From an uncultured bacterium (GTDB lineage Bacteria > Verrucomicrobiota > Lentisphaeria > Victivallales > UBA1829): 64,000 bases of DNA. Position numbers and translations under genes: made by a program. The stretch covers positions 1 to 64,000 of the forward strand of contig URKJ01000004.1 in assembly GCA_900548385.1 (NCBI GenBank). The letters are read 5' to 3'. Of the stretch, positions 48,795 through 56,833 are shown in pieces. Below the pieces are notes generated by a model that did no database searches, was not told where the DNA came from, and worked only from the letters and a program-made list of their open reading frames with translations. Each line of letters begins with the position of its first letter. The stretch's first letter is position 1.

Positions 48795-48820
48795 CAAAAT
48801 CCAACGAAAGGAGTAATATA

Positions 48821-49894
48821 ATGCTGAATGCGTCAAGTTTAAAGTTTTTTGATGAATTAATGCGAACTTCCGGTCCCTCCGGGTTCGAAATTCCTTGTGC
48901 AAAAGCCTTCCGGAAGCGTCTGGAGACCTTTGCGGACGAGATGTATGTCGATGTGACGGGCAATTCCATTGCGATTCTGAATCCCGATTCCCCGTTCCGT
49001 ATCATGCTTGCGGGGCATTATGACGAAATCGGTTTTCAGGTGGTCTATATCACCGATTCCGGGTTGATTACGTTCCGTGCCGTCGGCGGCATTGACAAAG
49101 TGACTCTGCCGGGGCTTGAGGTCGATATTCTTACCGCTTCCGGCAAGGTTCCCGGAGTGATCGGACGCAAACCGATCCATCTTCAGACTCCGAAAGAGCG
49201 GGAAACGGTGATGGAGATCAGCGATCTCTGGATTGATATCGGTGCGGAGAACAGAGCGGAGGCGGAAAAGCTCGTGGGGATCGGCGATCCGGTCGCATTC
49301 CGCGTAAACTATTCCCGTTTCGGCAGGAACCGCGTCATGTCCAAAGGACTTGATGACAAGATCGGCGCGTTTGTGATCGCCGAAGCATTCCGGATTCTGT
49401 CCGAACGTGACTGCAAACTCGGAGTGTATGCAGTCGGAACCGTACAGGAGGAGCTGGGACTCCGCGGCGCCAAAACCAGTTCCTTTGCCATTGATCCGCA
49501 GGCGGCGATCGCGGTCGATGTCGGATTCGCGACCGACGTCCCCGGTGTGGAGAAAAAACAGTGGGGCGATGTCACGCTCGGCGGTGGACCGATCGTCTGC
49601 CGCAACGCCGACATCAATCCTGTGCTCTATTCCAAAATCGTGGATGCCGCGAAGAAAGGCAGGATTCCTGTTCAGATCGAGGCGGGACACCGTGCGAGCG
49701 GCGGGACCGATACCGCGCAGATCCAGCTTTCCCGCGCCGGCGTGGCAACCGCGCTGATCAGCATTCCGAACCGTTACATGCACACTCCGGTCGAAATGTG
49801 CGATCTGCGGGACGCGGAAAACGCGGCGAAGCTGATCGCGGATACGATCCTGTCGCTGGATGAGACAAGCACCTTTATTCCGGGAATCGACTGA
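48821..49894 (+). CDS. M42-family aminopeptidase
   Basis: 357 residues. Metal and catalytic motifs in order: LAGHYDEIGF, SKGLDDKIGA, TVQEELGLRGAKTSS, AIAVDVGFATD and NRYMHTPVEMCD. It is a zinc or cobalt dodecameric aminopeptidase of the glutamyl/endoglucanase M type. It precedes holA by two bases, probably as an operon. ATG follows AAAGGAG. Confidence 0.9.
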   Translation: MLNASSLKFFDELMRTSGPSGFEIPCAKAFRKRLETFADEMYVDVTGNSIAILNPDSPFRIMLAGHYDEIGFQVVYITDSGLITFRAVGGIDKVTLPGLEVDILTASGKVPGVIGRKPIHLQTPKERETVMEISDLWIDIGAENRAEAEKLVGIGDPVAFRVNYSRFGRNRVMSKGLDDKIGAFVIAEAFRILSERDCKLGVYAVGTVQEELGLRGAKTSSFAIDPQAAIAVDVGFATDVPGVEKKQWGDVTLGGGPIVCRNADINPVLYSKIVDAAKKGRIPVQIEAGHRASGGTDTAQIQLSRAGVATALISIPNRYMHTPVEMCDLRDAENAAKLIADTILSLDETSTFIPGID

Positions 49895-49896
49895 AC

Positions 49897-51018
49897 ATGA
49901 GCGGACAGCTTCACATCTTTTCCGGCAACGATGATTTTTCCATCAAGGAGAATGCCGCAAAGCTGATCCGCAAACTTTGCGGCGAATCCCCGGAAGACAA
50001 TCCGTCGCTGGAAATCATCCGTGGAGATTCCGACACCGAAAAATATGACGTGTTGCTCGATCAGCTCATCAATTCCGTGACGACTCCGCCATTCCTCACT
50101 CCGGATAAAATTATCTGGCTGAGGCACTTCAATAAATTTGAAGATGCGTTTTCCGAGCCCTCCGACAAAAAGCGGAAGAGCCGTCTGGATCATATCGCCG
50201 GATTGTTCAAGGACGGGTTGATGGACAACATCACCGTTGTGATCGACGGGCCCGGCATTGACCGCAAACGGGTCTTTTACAAGACCTGTGCCGCGGTCTG
50301 TCAGGAGGGCGGCGGAACGATGAACTGGTTCGAGAAGATCGACCCGAAAGCGCGGGATTTCGGCGCTTCCATGACGCGGAAAGTTCAGGAGATGTGCGCG
50401 GAGGCGGGGAAAAAGATCTCGCCCGATGCTGCGACATTTCTTGCGGAAACGTCGGGCGGCGATCTGCCGAAACTGCGGAACGAGCTTGATAAACTGTTCG
50501 CCTATACGGAAGGACGTCCCGGAATCGCTCTGCCGGATTGCCATGCGGTGTGCACGGTGACGCCGGAAGCGCTGTCATGGCAATTTTCCGGGGCGCTGGC
50601 GGAGCGGAACGCGGCAAAAGCGATCTCGCTGATTCCCGGTATCATCAGCACGCTGGAGCAGGGCAGTTCGGGGAAAGTCGAACTGGCGATCCTCGGAGCG
50701 GTATCGTCCGAGTTCAAAAAACTGCTGACTTTGAAGTGCGAGGGGGAACGCTATTCGATCCCGAACAGTGTGAGTCCGGCGTATTTTGAAAATCTGTTTG
50801 CCGATTTGAAAAGCAAAGGCGTGAAAAATTCCTTTGTGTTGCTTCATCCGTTCCGTGCGTTCAAGATGTGGGGAAATGTGAAACGGTTCTCCCCTCAGGA
50901 GATGGCGGATGTGTTCGATGCGATTTTCGAGGCGAACCGTGCGATCGTGACGGGCTCCGATGCCCGGCGCTGTCTGGAAAACCTTGCGATCCGCATTGCG
51001 GGCAAGCCGCAGAAGTGA
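49897..51018 (+). CDS. holA: DNA polymerase III delta subunit
   Basis: 373 residues. HIFSGNDDFSIKENAAKLI, the nucleotide-fold start, IIWLRHFNKF, VVIDGPGIDRKRVFYKT, LAETSGGDLPKLRNELDKLFAYTEG and ALSWQFSGALAERNAAKAISLI match HolA. It is the clamp-loader wrench that opens the beta clamp. It ends 70 bases before the converging nrdG. Confidence 0.9.
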   Translation: MSGQLHIFSGNDDFSIKENAAKLIRKLCGESPEDNPSLEIIRGDSDTEKYDVLLDQLINSVTTPPFLTPDKIIWLRHFNKFEDAFSEPSDKKRKSRLDHIAGLFKDGLMDNITVVIDGPGIDRKRVFYKTCAAVCQEGGGTMNWFEKIDPKARDFGASMTRKVQEMCAEAGKKISPDAATFLAETSGGDLPKLRNELDKLFAYTEGRPGIALPDCHAVCTVTPEALSWQFSGALAERNAAKAISLIPGIISTLEQGSSGKVELAILGAVSSEFKKLLTLKCEGERYSIPNSVSPAYFENLFADLKSKGVKNSFVLLHPFRAFKMWGNVKRFSPQEMADVFDAIFEANRAIVTGSDARRCLENLAIRIAGKPQK

Positions 51019-51041
51019 ATTTCGTATTATGCGACAGAAAA

Positions 51042-51072
51042 GGGCGGCGCATACGGTCCGTATGTGCCGCCC
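51042..51072 (-). terminator. Terminator between holA and nrdG
   Basis: GGGCGGCGCATAC (51,042-51,054) and GTATGTGCCGCCC (51,060-51,072) form a 13-bp stem with one G-T pair and a 5-nt loop. A TTTTCTGT tract follows leftward, so it mainly serves nrdG. Confidence 0.75.
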
Positions 51073-51088
51073 TGTCAGAGTGCCGGGG

Positions 51089-51616
51089 TCACTCCGTCCA
51101 GTCGGGATTGGCGGTGAGGATGGCGTGACCTTCCCGGAGGGACGCCGGTACGTCCAGAATCCGTTGGTTGCCGCTTCCGCGGAATGACAGAAGAATATCT
51201 TTTTTCTCCAGAATAAACGGTCCGTCCACAAGAATATCCAGCTGTTCCAACAGCTTCCGCACGCCCGGACGGGTGCTGGCGGCGAGCTGTTCGAATGTAT
51301 AGCCGGAATATGCGGCAAGATCATAACCGAACGGTTTCAGCCGTGCGGCAAGTTCTGCAAGCGGTTCCGGCTGGCAGAACGGTTCGCCGCCGCTGAACGT
51401 GACTCCCGTTTGGAGAGGATTGGAGCGGATCTGGCGGAAGAGTTCCTCCACCGTGAAGAGACGTCCCGCATGAAACCGGTGTGTCTGCGGATTGTGACAG
51501 CCGATGCAGTGATGGGGACATCCCTGCACGAACAGTACAAACCGCAGACCGGGACCGTTGGTGATGGAATCTTCGTCAATTCCCGCGACGTCAATCGTGA
51601 GAATAGGAGGTTCCAT
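51089..51616 (-). CDS. nrdG: Anaerobic ribonucleotide reductase activating protein
   Basis: 175 residues. The radical-SAM motif CPHHCIGC (about 33-40) is present, with GPGLRFVLFVQG before it and TFSGGEP after it. It creates the glycyl radical on NrdD using S-adenosylmethionine and a [4Fe-4S] cluster. It starts 26 bases inside the end of nrdD, so the two are coupled. Confidence 0.95.
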   Translation of the reverse strand: MEPPILTIDVAGIDEDSITNGPGLRFVLFVQGCPHHCIGCHNPQTHRFHAGRLFTVEELFRQIRSNPLQTGVTFSGGEPFCQPEPLAELAARLKPFGYDLAAYSGYTFEQLAASTRPGVRKLLEQLDILVDGPFILEKKDILLSFRGSGNQRILDVPASLREGHAILTANPDWTE

Positions 51617-53927
51617 GCTTCACACGCTCATGCTCTTCGGAACGTTTGGCGTCGTTGAAGCGCTCCAGAGTACCTACGAGATAGCCGGTGATCCGGCGGA
51701 TCCGTTCAAATTTCGGTTCATGTTCGGTTTCGTGGCGGCCGCAGCGGGGGCAGACATCACCGATGATTCCGTTGTAGCCGCAGACCGGGTCGCGGTCAAC
51801 GGGGTGGTTGATCGAGCCGTAGCCGATTCCCGCGTCATGCATCGCGTGGACGATCGCTTCGAACGCCTTGATGTTGTGCGCGGTGTCGCCGTCGAGTTCC
51901 ACATAGGAGATGTGACCGGCGTTGGTGAGCGCGTGGTAGGGCGCTTCCTTCTTGATCTTGTCGAATGCGGAAATCTTGTAGCGGACGGGAATGTGGAAAC
52001 TGTTGGTGTAGTAATCCTTGTCCGTCACGCCGGGAATGACGCCGTATTTCTTGCGGTCGATGCGGATGAACCGTCCGGAAAGTCCTTCCGCCGGAGTTGC
52101 GAGGAGGGAATAGTTCATTCCGGTCTGTGCCGCGAGGGAGTCGGTGAAGTTGCGCATCCGCTGAACGATGGCAAGTCCTTTTTCCTGCATTTCATCGCTT
52201 TCCCCGTGATGATGTCCGTAGAGCGCGGTCAGCGTTTCCGCCAGTCCGATGAATCCGATGGAGAGGGTTCCGTGCTTGAGAACCTCCCGGAGTTCGTCGT
52301 CGGCTTTGAGCTTTTCCGAGTCGATCCAAACGCCCTGTCCCATGAGGAACGGGAAGTTGCGGACGCGCTTTTTCGCCTGGATCTCAAACCGGTCGGAAAG
52401 CTGTTTTGCGACGAGCTGCATCATGGCGTCGAGTTTTTCAAAGAAGAGTTTTTCATCGCCTTTGGATTCGATCGCGAGCCGGGGAAGGTTGATCGAGGTG
52501 AAGCTGAGATTTCCGCGTCCGTTGGTGATTTCGCGGGTTTTGTCATAGACGTTGCCGATCACGCGGGTACGGCATCCCATGTAAGCGATTTCCGTTTCCG
52601 GGTGTCCGGGTTTGTAATACTGGAGATTGAACGGAGCGTCGATGAACGAGAAGTTCGGGAACAGACGTTTTGCACTGACGCGGCAGGCGAGCTTGAAGAG
52701 GTCGTAATTGGGTTCGCCTTCCTTGTAATTGACGCCTTCTTTGATCCGGAAGATCTGAATCGGGAAGATCGGTGTTTCGCCGTGTCCGAGCCCGGCTTCC
52801 GTCGCGAGGAGAACGTTTTTCATGACCATGCGCCCTTCGGGGGTGATGTCGGTTCCGTAGTTGATGGAACTGAACGGCGTCTGTGCTCCGGCGCGGGAAT
52901 GCATGGTATTGAGGTTGTGGATCAGCGCTTCCATTGCCTGATAGGTTGCCTTGTCGGTTTCCTGTTCCGTGTTTTTCGCGGCGAAAGCCTGTACTTTGGC
53001 GGCGATGTCCGCACCGAGTTTGCCGGTCAGGTACTTGAGTTCGGCAGCTTCATACTGGGCGTTTCCGCCGAGCTGGGGACGGCGGAACGTCTCTTTTTCG
53101 ATCTCTTCCGCCATTTTTTTGGCCCATTCGTAATCGACGCCGGATTCGGGGGCGAGGAGCTGAGCGGCGCGGGCAAGGTTCTGAAGGTAATATTTTTTAT
53201 AGGTTTTGGCGACTCCCGGAGCGAGTCCGTAGTCAAAATTCACGATGGACTGTCCGCCGTGCTGATCGTTCTGATTGGACTGAACGGCGATGCAGGCGAG
53301 CGCGGAATAGCTCTGGATGTCGTTCGGTTCCCGCAGGAAGCCGTGTCCGGTGGAGAATCCGCCCTTGAAGAGCTTGAGGAGGTCGATCTGGCAGCAGGTC
53401 GTTGTGAGCGCGTAGAAATCGAAATCGTGGATATGAATATCGCCTTCGCGGTGCGCTTTGGACTGTTCCGGGGTGAGAAGATACTTTTCGTAGTAATCCT
53501 TTGCGCCTTCGCAGCCGTATTTGAGCATGGTGCCCATGGCGGTGTCTCCGTCGACGTTGGCGTTGTCGCGCTTCATATCGCTGGAGCTGGCGTCCGTGAA
53601 CGTGAGCTCATCATAGATCTTCATGAGTCCCGTTTTCATTTCGCGGGTGCGGGTTCTGGACGCGCGGTAGAGGATGTATTTTTTGGCGACGTCTTCAAAG
53701 CCCTTGCGCATGAGGGCGACTTCCACGGCGTCCTGAATATCTTCAACTTTCGGCATGGAGCCGATTTTTTTGTCTTCCAGAATCGTGGACGCATCCACTG
53801 CGACGCGCATGGCATCTCCCTGAGTACCGTGTCCGGTGGCTTCCATTGCTTTGTGAATGGCGTCGGCGATTTTCGTGAGGTCGTACGGAACGATACGTCC
53901 GTCACGTTTGACGATCTGCTGTAACAT
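51591..53927 (-). CDS. nrdD: Anaerobic ribonucleoside-triphosphate reductase
   Basis: 778 residues. N-terminal ATP-cone (QQIVKRDGRIVPYDLTKIADAIHKAM), central reductase region with CRTRVIGNVYDK and INLPRLAIESKG, then the zinc ribbon CGYNGIIGDVCPRCGRHE and the glycyl-radical motif RRITGYLVG near the C-terminus. It reduces nucleoside triphosphates under anaerobic conditions. The ATG at 53,927 follows AAGGAG; 65 codons upstream remain open but lie over the promoter. Confidence 0.95.
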   Translation of the reverse strand: MLQQIVKRDGRIVPYDLTKIADAIHKAMEATGHGTQGDAMRVAVDASTILEDKKIGSMPKVEDIQDAVEVALMRKGFEDVAKKYILYRASRTRTREMKTGLMKIYDELTFTDASSSDMKRDNANVDGDTAMGTMLKYGCEGAKDYYEKYLLTPEQSKAHREGDIHIHDFDFYALTTTCCQIDLLKLFKGGFSTGHGFLREPNDIQSYSALACIAVQSNQNDQHGGQSIVNFDYGLAPGVAKTYKKYYLQNLARAAQLLAPESGVDYEWAKKMAEEIEKETFRRPQLGGNAQYEAAELKYLTGKLGADIAAKVQAFAAKNTEQETDKATYQAMEALIHNLNTMHSRAGAQTPFSSINYGTDITPEGRMVMKNVLLATEAGLGHGETPIFPIQIFRIKEGVNYKEGEPNYDLFKLACRVSAKRLFPNFSFIDAPFNLQYYKPGHPETEIAYMGCRTRVIGNVYDKTREITNGRGNLSFTSINLPRLAIESKGDEKLFFEKLDAMMQLVAKQLSDRFEIQAKKRVRNFPFLMGQGVWIDSEKLKADDELREVLKHGTLSIGFIGLAETLTALYGHHHGESDEMQEKGLAIVQRMRNFTDSLAAQTGMNYSLLATPAEGLSGRFIRIDRKKYGVIPGVTDKDYYTNSFHIPVRYKISAFDKIKKEAPYHALTNAGHISYVELDGDTAHNIKAFEAIVHAMHDAGIGYGSINHPVDRDPVCGYNGIIGDVCPRCGRHETEHEPKFERIRRITGYLVGTLERFNDAKRSEEHERVKHGTSYSHD

Positions 53928-53965
53928 GACCTGCTTATTCTCCTTTGTGGTCTTTATTCTGAAAA

Positions 53966-54019
53966 ATTCTATATAATGTGTCGGTATGGTATAGATACAC
54001 CATATATGGTATAAGTCAA
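53966..54019 (-). promoter_or_regulatory. Tandem NrdR-type boxes and promoter of nrdDG
   Basis: Two 16-bp boxes: ACACCATATATGGTAT (53,997-54,012) and ATTCTATATAATGTGT (53,966-53,981). Each matches about 13 of 16 positions of the NrdR consensus acaCwAtATaTwGtgt. The 15-bp gap (31 bp centre to centre) is the spacing known for NrdR pairs. TTGACT (54,014-54,019, read leftward) may be the -35, so the first box would sit in the promoter. The 54,020-54,353 stretch holds a palindrome at 54,304 and no gene. Confidence 0.75.
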
Positions 54020-54303
54020 GAGAAAAATTAAAAAGATTTCTCAAAAAAAATTTTGATTCCGACTTGTAAAAATAAAAAAGCCTGTTATAAGGGGAAACGG
54101 GAAAACTGCTTTCTCTGATCAATCTGAATAGACGGTCTTTTCCGGAAATCCGATGAAGAAGCCCCGTGTATGTCCCTGAACCGCCGATCAGCGGATAATG
54201 CAGACCGGATGGAAAGGTGATTCAAACTATCCTTTCTGGAGTCCGAGGGGAAGCCTTCTGGAGCACGCAGATACGTTGTAAACAGCAATTTCCCCGGCGG
54301 GGT

Positions 54304-54317
54304 GATGGTATACCATC
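54304..54317. promoter_or_regulatory. 14-bp perfect palindrome downstream of dsbD
   Basis: GATGGTATACCATC is self-complementary. It lies 37 bases beyond the dsbD stop and 290 bases upstream of the NrdR boxes. It may be an operator for nrdDG or unrelated. Confidence 0.35.
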
Positions 54318-54353
54318 TGACACGCTGAGGTTACCGGCGTCCGTTCCGCGCGA

Positions 54354-55880
54354 TTACTGCGCGGGGCGGACGATGACGAATGCAGGGAGACCAGTTACTT
54401 TGAACCGTTCCATTACCGCCTTGACGTCCGGAGCGGAAACACGGGTCGCATCCAGTTTTACGACATTGAACTTCGTCAGCGCGGACCGGACTTCCGGATC
54501 TTTCATCGTGCTGAGATCCATTGCTTTGCAGTTTTTGCACCATTCCGCCCAGAAGTCGATCAGGATCGGTTTCCCGTTCAGGACCGCTTCCAGAAACGCG
54601 TCATCCAGTTGTTGACGGACATCGGCGGCTTGAACGGTTTCCGGTTTCGGGACGGAGCGTTCCGCGATCAGGAGACGGGTTCCGAGCCAGCCGTAGTAAA
54701 CGGCGATCAGAATGATCAGAACGCCGAATGCCTGTTTCACCCGGACCATCCATGCTCCCGGTTTCGGGAGACGGGCGAGTCCGGCGGCGGCAAGCGGCCA
54801 GGGAAGTCCCATTCCGATGCCGAGCAGGAACGGCAGAAAGAGTCCGAACGGGTTGCCTGCGGCGTACAGATTCGCCGCATGGAGCAGGACCGCAATTACC
54901 ACCGGGGCAACGCATGCACCCGCCAGCAGAGCGGAGAGTCCACCAAGAAAAAATACCCCTGCGAGTTTCGCCGTAGATGGCGTTTTGATTCCGCCGCCGT
55001 ACCGGGAAAGGTCGATTGTGAACACGCCGAACATGGAGAGTCCGAGCAGCAGGAAAACGACCGCCGCGCCGAGGTTGAAATACCAGTAGGAGCCCAGAGC
55101 TCCGAACGTTGCGCCGCCCAGCACGGCGGCGAGTCCGACGGCTCCGTAGGCGACTGCGATTCCCGCCGCATAAACGAGTCCGCGGACCGTTGCCGCGCGC
55201 CGGTTGCCGGTGTCGGCTCCGATAATGGCAAGATTGATGGGGATCATCGGGAGAACGCAGGGTGTCAGATTGAGCGCGAGTCCGCCGAGCAGAGTCAGCA
55301 GAAGAACCAGTATGACACCTTTGCCTGCGAATGACAGAAGTCCCGTCTGCCTGTTTTCCAGAAATGCGGTGAAATCTTTTGCATTCAGGTAGCCGAATGC
55401 GGTCCGTTCGATCACGGCATCGGGATAGAGCGCCGGCTGTGTGCCGGATTGTTCCGTTTTTTCCGGTTGCGGGTAGAGTATGCCGGAGCCGTTTTCATTC
55501 AATTTCAGTTTCAGAGTGACCGTCTCCGGCAGATAGCAGAGCGGAGCGCTTCCCTTGTCCGCGCGACATCCCTGCCAGGAGACCGTCAGGGTGCCGTCGG
55601 GTGCGGTTGTACGGGAAAAGCTCCATGTATTTTTCCCCTGGTAAATCTCCGTTTTCCCCATGATGGAATCCTCGTGGGCGATCGGGACCGGAACGGTTTC
55701 CGGTGCTTTGGAATTCAGCAGAACGGAAGTCTTGTTCTGGTAAGCATAGGAGCCGGGCTCCGTCTGGAGCGTGACGGTCAGCGTGCCGTTTTCCGTCCGC
55801 CAGTTCCACTGGAACGGTTGTGCGGCAAAGGCGGAAAACGTGACGGCGAACAGAAATGCGGTAAAATAACGGATAATCAT
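54354..55880 (-). CDS. dsbD: Thiol:disulfide interchange protein DsbD
   Basis: About 508 residues. Signal peptide (FTAFLFAVTFSAFAAQ), N-terminal immunoglobulin-like domain (about 20-150), a membrane core of eight helices with NLTPCVLPMIP and GACVAPVV (the two Cys of the transmembrane domain), and a C-terminal thioredoxin domain with EWCKNCK. It carries electrons from cytoplasmic thioredoxin to periplasmic substrates. All six expected catalytic Cys positions appear filled or plausible, with those in the N-terminal domain (GCRADK, LCYLP) more spread out. Confidence 0.9.
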   Translation of the reverse strand: MIIRYFTAFLFAVTFSAFAAQPFQWNWRTENGTLTVTLQTEPGSYAYQNKTSVLLNSKAPETVPVPIAHEDSIMGKTEIYQGKNTWSFSRTTAPDGTLTVSWQGCRADKGSAPLCYLPETVTLKLKLNENGSGILYPQPEKTEQSGTQPALYPDAVIERTAFGYLNAKDFTAFLENRQTGLLSFAGKGVILVLLLTLLGGLALNLTPCVLPMIPINLAIIGADTGNRRAATVRGLVYAAGIAVAYGAVGLAAVLGGATFGALGSYWYFNLGAAVVFLLLGLSMFGVFTIDLSRYGGGIKTPSTAKLAGVFFLGGLSALLAGACVAPVVIAVLLHAANLYAAGNPFGLFLPFLLGIGMGLPWPLAAAGLARLPKPGAWMVRVKQAFGVLIILIAVYYGWLGTRLLIAERSVPKPETVQAADVRQQLDDAFLEAVLNGKPILIDFWAEWCKNCKAMDLSTMKDPEVRSALTKFNVVKLDATRVSAPDVKAVMERFKVTGLPAFVIVRPAQ

Positions 55881-55939
55881 GATTCCCTCTCCTTCTTCAT
55901 GTTCAGCATTGGACACTCCGGGCGGGGGAAATGTTCCCG

Positions 55940-56833
55940 TCAGAAACGGAGCGTTCCGTTGCGGATTTCCGCGAGTTCGCCGTAGACAAAAGAGAGCGAC
56001 GGCAGTTCGTGACCGAACGGGAGCCCGGCGAGCACGGGTCCGGGAACCGAACAGGCGAAATCGCGGAACAGACACATCCGCTGCGGTTCGTCTCCGCAGT
56101 CGGAAAACTGCGCAAAGACGAGTCCCGCGAGTTTTTGCGGGATTCCCGCCAGCCGGAGCTGTGTGAGATGACGGTCGAGTTTGCGGACCGGTTCGCCGAT
56201 GTCCTCCACAATGAGAATTTTACCGGTCAGGTCAGGAAGATACGGGGTGCCGCAGAGAGCCGCCAGCAGAGTCAGATTGACGGGGACGAGGCCGCCGACC
56301 ACTGTGCCGGGACGGAGTTCCGGCAGTGTGTACTGTTCCATCAGCGCCGTTTTTCCGTGCAGCGCGGTGTGAAGAGCCCGCCTGTATGAGCGGAACGTTA
56401 CGGAATTTTGCATGGAACGGGCGAGCGCCGCCGCCATCTGCCCGGCGACGGGGAGCCCGGCTTTCCGGGCGAACATTGCCAGATGAAGCGCCGTGACGTC
56501 GCTGAATCCGATGACCGGAAGATTGCGTTCCCGCAGGGTCTTCCAGTCGATCCGGTCGAGAATCCGCATGGAGCCGTAACCGCCGCGCAGACACAGGATC
56601 AGGTCGATTTCCGGATTCCGGATCAGATCGTTCAAATCGTCCGCGCGTGCGTTGTCCGGAGCGGAGAGATACGGCGGAGCATCCGAGGGTGTAAACAGAT
56701 GTTCGCCTTCAACGGTCCGGATTCCGGACGAGCGGAGAAGCTCTAGGGACGCCTCATACTGACCGCGGTCCGCCGCGCTGGACGGAGCCGCGATCCCGAT
56801 CGTTGTCACGCTGTCCGGAAACGGATTGTTCAT
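55940..56833 (-). CDS. ldcA: LD-carboxypeptidase, S66 family
   Basis: About 297 residues. IGIAAPSSAADRGQYE, DLILCLRGGYGSMRILDRIDW (nucleophile Ser in GGYGS), PVIGFSDVTALHL, TVVGGLVPVNLTLLAAL and LIVEDIGEPVRKLDRHL match the S66 family. It removes the terminal D-Ala of murein tetrapeptides during recycling. The ATG at 56,833 overlaps the GH2 stop (ATGA). dsbD follows after 59 bases. Confidence 0.9.
   Translation of the reverse strand: MNNPFPDSVTTIGIAAPSSAADRGQYEASLELLRSSGIRTVEGEHLFTPSDAPPYLSAPDNARADDLNDLIRNPEIDLILCLRGGYGSMRILDRIDWKTLRERNLPVIGFSDVTALHLAMFARKAGLPVAGQMAAALARSMQNSVTFRSYRRALHTALHGKTALMEQYTLPELRPGTVVGGLVPVNLTLLAALCGTPYLPDLTGKILIVEDIGEPVRKLDRHLTQLRLAGIPQKLAGLVFAQFSDCGDEPQRMCLFRDFACSVPGPVLAGLPFGHELPSLSFVYGELAEIRNGTLRF

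Noticed and set aside
51558..53924. 788-residue open frame opposite nrdD
   Set aside because: Shadow of nrdD; high-GC codon bias leaves the opposite strand open. No start signals or family features.
54020..54353. Riboswitch in the nrdDG leader
   Set aside because: No cobalamin-box or other known conserved core was seen; the NrdR boxes explain the regulation.
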